DNA of 15,839 nucleotides from DATGIQ01 sp035295665 (GTDB taxonomy: Bacteria > Planctomycetota > Planctomycetia > Gemmatales > Gemmataceae): the NCBI GenBank assembly GCA_035295665.1, contig DATGIQ010000641.1, forward strand, positions 1-15,839, in the 5' to 3' direction. The position numbers were made by a program, and so were the translations under genes. Under the pieces are notes generated by a model, which saw only the letters and a list, made by a program, of their open reading frames with translations, did not search any database and was not told where the DNA came from. The stretch's first letter is position 1; each line of letters opens with the position of its first letter. Of this stretch, positions 1-7,097 are shown one piece after another.

Positions 1-3000
1 GGCTGTATTCGTCTTGATCTTTCTCCCACTCCAGATCCGAGCAGCCGGCCACCAAGTGAACCGCGAGCCGGCCCTCGGTCAAGGTCCCAGTTTTGTCGGT
101 GCAAGCCACGTCAACACGTCCAAGGGCTTCCACGGCCGAAAGCCGGCGCAGCAGGGCCCGGCGGCGGGCCAGGCGGTGGGCCACCCCGACCTGTCCCGTG
201 CCGGCCAGGAGCGGCAAACTCTCCGGCACCACGGCCAGGGCAATACTGGCGGCCACGCTCACCTGAGACAACAACGGCTTGCGCCAGAGAATCCCTGAAG
301 CGATCACCGTCGCTCCTCCGACCGCGGCGATGGGCAACGCCAACTGTAGCAGGCGCGCCAGGCGGGCACCGAAGGGACTTTCTTCCGCCTCGTCCAGGCT
401 CAGGGCCGCAGCCGTCGCTCCCAAGCGTGTTTGCCGGCCAACAGCCACGGCCACCGCACGCCCCGTGCCTACGACCACGCCGCTTCCCTCAAGAATGACG
501 CGGCATTCCGCAGGTCCCCACCCGTCGGCCTGCTTGGCGACCGGCATCGATTCTCCGCTCAAGGCCGCCTCATCCACCTCCAAACAGTGCGTGTGGATCA
601 AGCGGGCATCGGCAGCGACCCGGTCGCCGGGAGCCAAGAGCAAGACATCTCCCGGCACCACCTCCGTCGCCGGCAGCGTGATGGCGGCACCATCTCGGAG
701 CACCCGCGCCGTCGCCATGCCGAGACGCCGCAAGGCTTCGACTGCCTTGTCGGCCTGACGTTCTTGCCAGACGCCGACGACCACGTTAACCGTGACGGTA
801 GCACCGATGATGACGATGTCCAGGGCAGCGCCCCCGGCGATCAAGGAGAGAAGCGCACCGCCCATGAGGATACTGTTCACCGGAGAACGAAGCTGGTTGA
901 GAAGGACCTTCACGGCTTCCAGCCGCTCGGCTGCCTGTGGAGGAGCGTGTCGCCGCTGTGCAGCCTGGGCATGGCTTAACCCGGCTTCGGTTGTCTGGAG
1001 AGCGTGCAGGACCGTGGCGATCGTTGGTTGTCCCCAGCGCTCGGGACGCGGATCAAACAGCAAGGAGAGGGAGGATCCGGGGCGCCGGCCGCCTCGGAGC
1101 CGCACCCAGCCGTCCGCGAGACTGGCAAGGGCACCGACATAAACGCTGTGCGATGCCCGTTCGACGCCGGGCCTGCCCCGGAACCCCCAGACCGCGCCGA
1201 ATAGGTTCGCCCCGGTCGACAACACCACCGCATCCCGCACGGCCTGGTCGCGGCGCTGCCCGGCTTCGAGCACGGCCACGACGGCATCCAGGTCGGGAGC
1301 CAGCAGGTCGGCGCGTGCGGGGAACTGCCCTGTCGGCGATGGCGCCAGGCCGAGGGCCAGGTCACACTGTGCCAGAGCAGGCCCGGACTGGGCGCTGTCG
1401 GAGACAAAGGCGACGAAAGCCCCGGTTTGCTGCCGCTGGCGGATGCTCTCCACGGCATCGGCGGAAGCGACAAGGCTCACCTTCGCGCGCCGGGCAACCG
1501 CCTGGGCAGCCTCCGGGGCGCCGGCCATCAACATCTCCGGATGGACACCAAGGCGGCGACAGGTCTGGACTAAGCGCGTGCCAGCCGGATTGAGGCGGGG
1601 ACGCACCGTGACAAACCCGAGCGGTTGCTCATCCTGTTCGCGAGACAGCACCAAGAGATATCCCCCCTGGTGCCGCCGCTCGACCGCCTCGCTGATGACC
1701 GGGGGATCTTCCGGCGGACCGAGCGTGTAGCGGACTCCTTGTACCGACGCCGTCGCCCACAGACCGTTGAAGGTCCCCTGTTCCGCCGGCGACCGGCCGA
1801 GCTCTGAAAAAACATCGCCCCAAGGAGAGTCCGCCGCGGCTGCGACTCCGCTGGCCAGCGCCAGGACCTGGGGGGCGTCTAGGGCCTCATCAAGCGGCAG
1901 GACGGTGGTGATCTCAAAGTGTTTGCCCCCTCCGCCCTGGCGCGGCCGTAGAGCCACCAACCCGAGCGCCTGTCCATCCGCTTCGCGGGACAGCATCAGC
2001 AGGTACCCACCTCGGTGCCGCCGTTCGACGGCTTCGTCGATGGCGGGAGAATCTTCCGGCGGACCGAGTGTGTAGCGGACTCCTTGCACCGACGCCGTCG
2101 CCCACAGACCGTTGAAGGCCCCCTCCGCTGCCGATACCGTACCGAGCCGTGGAAATACGTTTCCCCAGGGAGATCCGGCCGCCACGGAGACTCCACCTGA
2201 CATGGCCAAGAGCATGCCGGGGTCGACTGCATCGTCCAGACAGAGCACCGTGGTAATTTCCAGCCCATCGGTTAGCACGCGCGGTCCATCGATCAGGAGG
2301 ATATCGGGAAGCCGAATGACCCGATCCGGACGCGTACCAACCACCGTGACACCGGCCCGCAGGACACGGGCGGCGGCATCGAGATTGGCGGCCTCCATGC
2401 CGATGATCGCTGGGCGCGGATTCACTAAAAGCAGGGCCGCGAAGCTGCGAGGCAGAGAACGGGAGAAGAGCGCCGTCAACGCCGCATAGCCGAGCGAAAC
2501 CGGTCCGAGGGTACGTATGTAGCGTTCATAAAGATGGGGAGCCAACGGCGCGGGACGGGGCTGCGGCAAGAATGGCTTGTCCCGGTGCAGGTGCAGGACA
2601 AACGGCCCGCCAGAGAGTTCGGCGCCGGCGGATACACTGGTACCGGGTTGGATGCGCCGCGGTAAGCCATCGCGGCCAACGGCGGTCCCGGTCCCTTCGA
2701 GGACCTCCGCCGGCAGCGGAACCCGCTCCCCCGCCTCGAGCCGGACCACGGCCTCCGGCTCGGCGGCGGCAGTTCCATGAAGCCTTTCTTCGTAGCCGCG
2801 CCAGGCAGAGCGCCGAGCCATCACTTCGGTCAGGAGCAGCAGGCCCTCCAGCCCTGTAACAGTCAGGCCGAGCGGGCTGCCCGAAAGAGCCAGTGTAACT
2901 ACACTCGCGGAACCGAAGACCAGGTCCGCGGCGTTCGGTCCCAGAAGTCGGCGCAGACCGTCGCGGATGGACGGGAAGCTTCGCAATAAGCCGAGAATCC

Positions 3001-3670
3001 CGGCAGCCGTGGCGGCTGCTTTGATCCGGCCGGGCGGCACGGTCCAGCCGCCCAGGCGACGGGCCACGACGAGCCCCAGCCCGAGTGCCGCCCCCACGGT
3101 GCGGGTAGCGGAGTGCAGCAGGGGTCCGGGGTCCAGTGGGTGAGCGGGCCGGTCTTCGCCCGGCAGATCCGGCAGTTCCACCTCGGCGATGCGGGCCAGC
3201 AGTTCGTGTAGATCGACTTGGCGGGTGTCGTATTCCACGACGACGCGGCTGGTCAGCAAGCTGATCCGGGCTTTTACGCCCAAGAGTTTCTGCAGCCGTT
3301 GCAAGACCTTCCGCGCCACTACGGGATCTCGGTCCAGCCCCCGAACGGCAATGCGCGCCTGCCGTAAAGGTCCGGCCCCTTCATCCTCGATCACCGGAGG
3401 CAGCGGCTTGTCCTCGGGCAGCCCGTCTTGATCTGGTTCGACCGTGCCCACTACGGCCAGCAACCCGTTCGCATTCGCTGTATGGGGATCGAAACCGATC
3501 AGGACGTTTCTCGTAAGCGGATTAGCTTCGACCCGGCGAACTCCGGGGATCGTGCGGATTTGCTGTTCCAGCCGGCGCGATCCTGTGCCCGACCAGCAGG
3601 GCAGGTGGATGCGCATTCGACCGGGTGTCGCGGAGAGGATACGCGGCTTCTCACTGGGGTCAGCGATCAT
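1..3670 (-). CDS. Large P-type cation-transporting ATPase with a degenerate N-terminal ATPase half (C-terminus outside window)
   Basis: The frame is open from an ATG at 3670 to the left edge, about 1,223 residues without a stop. Two HMA-like folds lacking CxxC lie near residues 10-75 and 100-170. Next comes a P1B-like module whose phosphorylation site reads D461-GPRV instead of DKTGT and whose hinge reads VSDSAQS (756-762) instead of TGDGxND. A second half follows from about 870: paired M1-M2 helices from about 925, LSGES at 1037-1041, PESLP at 1149-1153 (PEGLP is usual in P2-type pumps) and an intact DKTGT with phosphoacceptor D1192. The second half should therefore be catalytic, while the first looks like a pseudo-ATPase. 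Unusually long ATPases such as mycobacterial CtpH/CtpI are the closest family I know. The transported ion cannot be assigned. The gene is third in an operon, 17 bp after the preceding stop. Confidence 0.92.
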   Translation of the reverse strand, partial: MIADPSEKPRILSATPGRMRIHLPCWSGTGSRRLEQQIRTIPGVRRVEANPLTRNVLIGFDPHTANANGLLAVVGTVEPDQDGLPEDKPLPPVIEDEGAGPLRQARIAVRGLDRDPVVARKVLQRLQKLLGVKARISLLTSRVVVEYDTRQVDLHELLARIAEVELPDLPGEDRPAHPLDPGPLLHSATRTVGAALGLGLVVARRLGGWTVPPGRIKAAATAAGILGLLRSFPSIRDGLRRLLGPNAADLVFGSASVVTLALSGSPLGLTVTGLEGLLLLTEVMARRSAWRGYEERLHGTAAAEPEAVVRLEAGERVPLPAEVLEGTGTAVGRDGLPRRIQPGTSVSAGAELSGGPFVLHLHRDKPFLPQPRPAPLAPHLYERYIRTLGPVSLGYAALTALFSRSLPRSFAALLLVNPRPAIIGMEAANLDAAARVLRAGVTVVGTRPDRVIRLPDILLIDGPRVLTDGLEITTVLCLDDAVDPGMLLAMSGGVSVAAGSPWGNVFPRLGTVSAAEGAFNGLWATASVQGVRYTLGPPEDSPAIDEAVERRHRGGYLLMLSREADGQALGLVALRPRQGGGGKHFEITTVLPLDEALDAPQVLALASGVAAAADSPWGDVFSELGRSPAEQGTFNGLWATASVQGVRYTLGPPEDPPVISEAVERRHQGGYLLVLSREQDEQPLGFVTVRPRLNPAGTRLVQTCRRLGVHPEMLMAGAPEAAQAVARRAKVSLVASADAVESIRQRQQTGAFVAFVSDSAQSGPALAQCDLALGLAPSPTGQFPARADLLAPDLDAVVAVLEAGQRRDQAVRDAVVLSTGANLFGAVWGFRGRPGVERASHSVYVGALASLADGWVRLRGGRRPGSSLSLLFDPRPERWGQPTIATVLHALQTTEAGLSHAQAAQRRHAPPQAAERLEAVKVLLNQLRSPVNSILMGGALLSLIAGGAALDIVIIGATVTVNVVVGVWQERQADKAVEALRRLGMATARVLRDGAAITLPATEVVPGDVLLLAPGDRVAADARLIHTHCLEVDEAALSGESMPVAKQADGWGPAECRVILEGSGVVVGTGRAVAVAVGRQTRLGATAAALSLDEAEESPFGARLARLLQLALPIAAVGGATVIASGILWRKPLLSQVSVAASIALAVVPESLPLLAGTGQVGVAHRLARRRALLRRLSAVEALGRVDVACTDKTGTLTEGRLAVHLVAGCSDLEWEKDQDEYS
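1571..2260 (-). repeat. Tandem duplication of a 345-bp (115-residue) unit inside the ATPase gene
   Basis: Two in-frame copies lie back to back: 2260-1916 (residues 471-585) and 1915-1571 (residues 586-700). Each begins with EITTVL, continues with SPWGxVF, then FNGLWATASVQGVRYTLGPP, and ends with GGYLL.LSRE and RPR. The best-conserved DNA (about 1706-1780 against 2051-2125) is nearly identical at a constant 345-bp offset. By motif order (SPWG for SEHP, GVRYTLG for the GV...vG segment), each unit resembles the nucleotide-binding domain of a P1B ATPase. The protein thus carries this segment twice in its inactive half. Confidence 0.9.
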
Positions 3671-3687
3671 GAGGCTGAAATCGCTTC

Positions 3688-4005
3688 CTAGCCCTTCCCC
3701 GTCGGGGCGCTGGCGGACGAATCGTCGGCTGCCCGCTGCCGCTGCCGGATGGCCTCGGCTTCTGCCCAGATGTCTTCCGCTTCCTCACGAGCCCGGGCGA
3801 CCCATTTGAGAACGCTATGGCCGAGGGCGGAAACGTATTGGCCCACCTGCTCTCCCAGGCGATCCGCCAATTCCTCGGCCCGCTGCATGGTTTGACGGCG
3901 GGCGTCGTCGGCGTCGCTGGCATCGGTCTGCTGCTCGGCCACTCCGTTGGAAGTGGCTCCCCCGACAGCGCTCGGGTCCGAGCCGGCCGCTTTGCTGCTT
4001 TCCAT
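3688..4005 (-). CDS. Small helical hypothetical protein of the ATPase operon (105 aa)
   Basis: I do not recognise a named family. The protein has a low-complexity Ser/Ala/Asp-rich N-terminus (about 1-32), a charged, amphipathic, Ala/Glu/Arg-rich helical stretch (about 33-93) and a short disordered tail. There is no signal peptide or clear transmembrane segment, and no Cys or His cluster that would suggest metal binding. The ATG at 4005 is preceded by a GAGGGGAATA ribosome-binding region. The gene lies 31 bp after the 83-residue protein and 17 bp before the ATPase, so the three are almost certainly co-transcribed. It may be an accessory or scaffold subunit of the pump; this is inferred from context only. 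Confidence 0.75.
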   Translation of the reverse strand: MESSKAAGSDPSAVGGATSNGVAEQQTDASDADDARRQTMQRAEELADRLGEQVGQYVSALGHSVLKWVARAREEAEDIWAEAEAIRQRQRAADDSSASAPTGKG

Positions 4006-4036
4006 GGCTATTCCCCTCGAACCAGTATGGAAAGAA

Positions 4037-4288
4037 TCATGCGGTCACGACGCGTGGGGGTGCTGGACCAGTTTCGTGCGGTGAAGGGGTCGCGCCCGCG
4101 GCAGCCTGCTCAGCGCTGTGAGCGATCTGGCGAGCCGCTCCAGTGATTTTGTCCCCGGCTACCAATAAGCCGGCCAGCCCGTACACCAGCCCTCGGCGCA
4201 ACACTTTGCGCACCGGAGGCGAAGCTACTGCCGCAGTGACGGCTACGGCGATCGCAACTTCGGGATCCAAGAAGTCATCTACAGCCAT
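4037..4288 (-). CDS. Small membrane protein, possible PacL-like partner of the ATPase (83 aa)
   Basis: The start at 4288 is chosen because a strong GAGGAGG ribosome-binding site sits just upstream. The frame remains open to 4504, but that extension has no coding character and would swallow the promoter. The protein has a hydrophobic Ala/Val segment (about 9-23), a basic VRKVLRR turn (26-32), a second hydrophobic stretch (33-45) and an amphipathic helix (about 47-65) before a Pro-rich tail. The general plan recalls the small membrane-associated proteins (PacL, DUF1490) encoded next to P-type ATPases in mycobacteria. However, the Asp/His metal-binding tail of PacL1 is absent here, with only one His in the tail. 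It is the first gene of the ATPase operon. Assignment to a family is tentative. Confidence 0.75.
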   Translation of the reverse strand: MAVDDFLDPEVAIAVAVTAAVASPPVRKVLRRGLVYGLAGLLVAGDKITGAARQIAHSAEQAAAGATPSPHETGPAPPRVVTA

Positions 4289-4407
4289 GTCAGCCTCCTC
4301 TATGGGAATAAGGCTACGTACCGGAGAAGCCGGAGCGTGCATGCCGCAGCTGTGCCAGCTCCTTCCGCGGACGGATTCAATGCCCTGGTCTGCAGGCTTT
4401 CTCTCTT

Positions 4408-4423
4408 TGCAATTGTAGTGCCA
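4408..4423 (-). promoter_or_regulatory. Candidate sigma-54 (-24/-12) promoter for the ATPase operon
   Basis: On the minus strand the sequence reads TGGCAC-TACAA-TTGCA, matching the sigma-54 consensus TGGCAC-N5-TTGCW with the required spacing between the GG and GC dinucleotides. Initiation would fall near 4398, about 110 bases upstream of the first ATPase-operon start at 4288. Sigma-54 promoters need an AAA+ enhancer-binding activator, and none is encoded in the window. A match this complete in the correct orientation is unlikely to be chance, but it is untested. Confidence 0.6.
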
Positions 4424-4456
4424 AACGGATCTGCGGGACAGGGATTGCGCTTCGTG

Positions 4457-4485
4457 TTGACTCGGGGCAAGTTGACTGCGACAAT
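4457..4485 (+). promoter_or_regulatory. Candidate sigma-70-type promoter for the response regulator
   Basis: The plus strand has TTGACT (4457-4462), a 17-base spacer, and GACAAT (4480-4485). The -35 box is near perfect and the -10 box matches TATAAT at four of six positions. Initiation would be near 4492, leaving a leader of about 140 bases before the ATG at 4634. It is the best match I found in this gap. Confidence 0.4.
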
Positions 4486-4633
4486 GACAACTCGTCGCCA
4501 TCAACGAGTAGGATGGCGCAGCTCGGTTCGCCGAGAACCATTCCCCGATTCTACTGGGATCCTCCTTTCGGGTCGTTCATTTGAGGACCGCCGCCTCTGC
4601 GTTTGTCGAGGCGACAATCGAGTTCGATTCTTC

Positions 4634-5065
4634 ATGGACAACGCACAACCTCTCCCCACCGAAGACAACCGTCGCTGCCCAGGCTTGCGTATTTTATTGG
4701 TCGAAGACCATGTGGTCACAGCGGAGACGATGGCCACCCTGCTCCGCACTTATGGTCATGAGGTTCAGGTAGCCTTGGATGGAGTGGACGCGTTGCGGGC
4801 GGCTGAAGCGGAGCCACCGGACGTGGTATTGCTGGACATTGGGCTACCGGGAATCAGCGGCTACCAGGTCGCACATCAAATCCGGCAACAGCGAACGGCT
4901 AAAAGGCCGTTGCTCATCGCTCTGACAGGATACGGCAAAAACAGTGAGGACCGTCTCCAATCGTATGAGGTGGGGATCGATTTGCATCTTACCAAGCCGG
5001 TGGCCGTCGATGAATTGCAGCAGTTCTTGGAGCGGTACCAAAACGTACGAAAGGCCACTCCCTGA
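4634..5065 (+). CDS. Receiver-only (CheY-like) response regulator, 143 aa
   Basis: This is a single REC domain (about residues 18-138) with no output domain. The acidic pair is E24-D25, the phosphoacceptor is D68 (in LLDIGLPG), and the conserved T98 and K121 (TKP) are present, so it should be phosphorylated by a histidine kinase. I place the start at 4634 (MDNAQPLP) because the domain begins shortly after it and the open frame upstream to 4337 has no coding signal. The ribosome-binding site there is weak, so the start is not certain. It lies divergent from the ATPase operon and convergent with the radical SAM gene, with only 10 bp between their stops. No kinase is nearby. It probably acts by protein-protein contact or within a phosphorelay. 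Confidence 0.88.
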   Translation: MDNAQPLPTEDNRRCPGLRILLVEDHVVTAETMATLLRTYGHEVQVALDGVDALRAAEAEPPDVVLLDIGLPGISGYQVAHQIRQQRTAKRPLLIALTGYGKNSEDRLQSYEVGIDLHLTKPVAVDELQQFLERYQNVRKATP

Positions 5066-5075
5066 AGGCCACGCA

Positions 5076-6080
5076 TTAAAAAGTCCGCGTATACACCGAG
5101 CAGGAAGTGCAGATCTCCGGCGGCTCCTCCGAGGCCAAGCGCAAGCGAAACGCTTCGTAGTCGGACCCGTTCCAGATCGCTTCCACCCCTTGCTCAGCCA
5201 TGCTGCCGAAATTGAGCCGATCTGGAGTGGCGATCATGCAGCACGGCATGGCCAATCCTTGATAGGTGATGTAGGGACCGTGCCATGGCCAATCACAGCG
5301 CTCGGGTCCTGGGGTGCCCGGCGGATGGGGCCGGGGGCGCGTGCGGGGCAAGCGCAATTCCATGCCTAATTCCGTGGCGACAGCCCGGGCTTCTCCGAAA
5401 TAACGATCGACCCGTTGCGCATCGTCCCGAAGCAGCGTTTGGGCCTCCACGAACTCGCGCATGGGCCGGTAGTGAGCGGGTAAGCTCGATTCGCCGAAAT
5501 CGTGGCACAGGTGCTGCACAAAGAGCGATTCCATCTGATAGTCGTGGGCCAGCCTTACCAGATCCGGCAGTTCGTGCAAGTTTTGCCGCATCGCAACCGT
5601 GACCATCCGCAGACGGGGTCGCTGGCTCCCCAGGCGAGCCCGTGCCCCCAAGAGCAACTCGACATTGCGAAGCACCCGTTCCAAACGCGCACGCACCCGG
5701 ATTCGTCCATACGTGGCCGGGGTTGCCCCATCGATGGAGACATGAATGCAATCGAGACCGCTGGTTACACAGCGCTCGGCCCGCTGTGCATTCAGCAAGG
5801 TAAGATTTGAGTTGGTGCTGACGCGGATTCCTTTGCGGGCGGCATAGCTAACCATGTCGCTGAAGCGCGGATGCATCATCGGCTCGCCCAAGCCTTGCAA
5901 GTGCAGTTCTTGCAAACAAACGAACTGATCGACGAGGCGGGTGAAGACCTCATATTTCATGAACGCCGGTGGACCGTAAGGCGGGCCGTCTTGGCGAAAC
6001 TGGATGGGACACATTTGGCAACGCAGATTGCACTGGCCGACGGGCTCAATCTGCACATAAGTCGGAGAATTCACGGCCAT
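5076..6080 (-). CDS. Radical SAM/SPASM-type enzyme, 334 aa
   Basis: The [4Fe-4S]-SAM motif CNLRCQMC (C17, C21, C24) opens a radical SAM core, with a GLGEP element at 63-67. The C-terminus has a SPASM-like cysteine set: C262 (CDWPW), C280-C281 and C324-x2-C327, which should hold an auxiliary cluster. The start at 6080 follows a GCGGAGGC ribosome-binding site; an in-frame ATG further upstream at 6125 would overlap the preceding gene. It is the last gene of the glycan operon, 13 bp after the GT2 gene. Radical SAM/SPASM enzymes modify peptides, sugars or alcohols. Here the neighbours suggest a sugar or glycolipid substrate, but that is inference. Confidence 0.9.
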   Translation of the reverse strand: MAVNSPTYVQIEPVGQCNLRCQMCPIQFRQDGPPYGPPAFMKYEVFTRLVDQFVCLQELHLQGLGEPMMHPRFSDMVSYAARKGIRVSTNSNLTLLNAQRAERCVTSGLDCIHVSIDGATPATYGRIRVRARLERVLRNVELLLGARARLGSQRPRLRMVTVAMRQNLHELPDLVRLAHDYQMESLFVQHLCHDFGESSLPAHYRPMREFVEAQTLLRDDAQRVDRYFGEARAVATELGMELRLPRTRPRPHPPGTPGPERCDWPWHGPYITYQGLAMPCCMIATPDRLNFGSMAEQGVEAIWNGSDYEAFRLRLASEEPPEICTSCSVYTRTF

Positions 6081-6093
6081 GATTGCCTCCGCA

Positions 6094-7065
6094 TCACCAG
6101 AACAACACGCGGAACTTGAACGCACCCCGGATGCGCCAGAACAAAGAGAGCGGGGGAATTAGCACGGACGTGACGAGCATCTCCGCGATGTGGTACGGTG
6201 CGTGCGATGTCCGCCGTAACCGGCGCATACAAAACGTTCCCGACAGAACCATCCCGAACCCGATGCCGGCCCATGCGAACGCCGCCTGTCCCAACCCGGC
6301 GCTCACCAGCGCCGCCAGCCAAGCCGTACAGGTGGCGTAGTAATGCCAGGGCGGTTTCGTCTCGATCTTCCCGCGGTACAGGCCTGGGTGGTTCTTGTAG
6401 AGGAGCGCGTTAAACATGCTCTTGCGTTGCTGACTCAAGCTGATGCCCCAGTAAGCCGGGCGAACCGGATGGACAACGATAGCCGCCGGGGCCGCGACCA
6501 CGCGCTGGCCGGCCTCCAGCAGCTTGAACTGGAAATCGCTATCTTCCCGCCAAGCCGTCGTGAACCGTTCATCGAAGCCGCCGACGGCGGCAAGGACCTC
6601 CCTGCGGCAGAAGCAATTGGCTGTTGCAAATTCGGCACGCTCCAGTCCCGCTTCGTTCTGCTCATAGTCGGTCGGCCGTGACGGCAACGGCACGTAGATC
6701 TTTCCGCCTGCGGCCGCGGCCCCGTGGGCGTGCAGGGTAGCGATCCCCGCCTCTAACCAGTTCGGCTGGGGAATGCAATCATCGTCGGTGAAGGCAATGA
6801 TCTCCCCTCGGGCCGCCTGCCAGCCGACATTGCGTGCGGCCGCGGGGCCAGGAGCGTGGGCGGCGGCAAGATAACGTACCCGGCGATCAGAACCGGTGCT
6901 CCACTTCTCCACCTCCTGCCTGGTTTCCAGATCGGCTGCATTGTCAGCGACGATCACTTCGTAGTCAGCGGGGTCGAGATTCTGCACAACCAGGGCGGCG
7001 AGGCACCGGTTGAGCAGATCCGGGCGCCGGTAGGTGGGGACCACGATGGAAGCAGGGAGGCTCAT
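6094..7065 (-). CDS. GT2-family glycosyltransferase with C-terminal membrane segments, 323 aa
   Basis: A GT-A fold begins at residue 6 (SIVVPTYRRP). It shows D41 in the nucleotide site, the metal-binding T-D94-D95-D96 motif, and the acceptor-side ED (174-175) that usually carries the catalytic base. Two hydrophobic stretches (about 242-278 and 293-312) should anchor the enzyme in the inner membrane with a cytosolic catalytic domain. The start at 7065 is chosen because the fold begins immediately after it; the frame extends upstream to 7167, into the carbamoyltransferase gene, without conserved sequence. It is 32 bp downstream of the carbamoyltransferase. It would transfer a sugar to a lipid-linked or other glycan acceptor; donor and acceptor are unknown. 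Confidence 0.9.
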   Translation of the reverse strand: MSLPASIVVPTYRRPDLLNRCLAALVVQNLDPADYEVIVADNAADLETRQEVEKWSTGSDRRVRYLAAAHAPGPAAARNVGWQAARGEIIAFTDDDCIPQPNWLEAGIATLHAHGAAAAGGKIYVPLPSRPTDYEQNEAGLERAEFATANCFCRREVLAAVGGFDERFTTAWREDSDFQFKLLEAGQRVVAAPAAIVVHPVRPAYWGISLSQQRKSMFNALLYKNHPGLYRGKIETKPPWHYYATCTAWLAALVSAGLGQAAFAWAGIGFGMVLSGTFCMRRLRRTSHAPYHIAEMLVTSVLIPPLSLFWRIRGAFKFRVLFW

Positions 7066-7097
7066 ACGCACCACTAGCGCAGTTCTGTGAACCGCTG

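Larger units (their letters stand above)
4289..4633. other. Divergent intergenic control region, no gene seen
   Basis: These 345 bases separate the leftward ATPase operon from the rightward response regulator. Open frames reach into it from both sides (minus to 4504, plus from 4337), but neither extension shows recognisable domains. Both flanking domain structures are complete without it. It holds a sigma-54-type site on the minus strand and a sigma-70-like site on the plus strand, described separately. I see no convincing operator palindrome or riboswitch. Confidence 0.7.

Noticed and set aside
4289..4504. N-terminal extension of the 83-residue membrane protein
   Set aside because: The GAGGAGG site before 4288 defines the start, and the extension covers a sigma-54 promoter match and lacks coding character.
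4337..4633. N-terminal extension of the response regulator
   Set aside because: The receiver domain is complete from 4634; the extra 99 residues resemble no domain and contain the candidate promoter.
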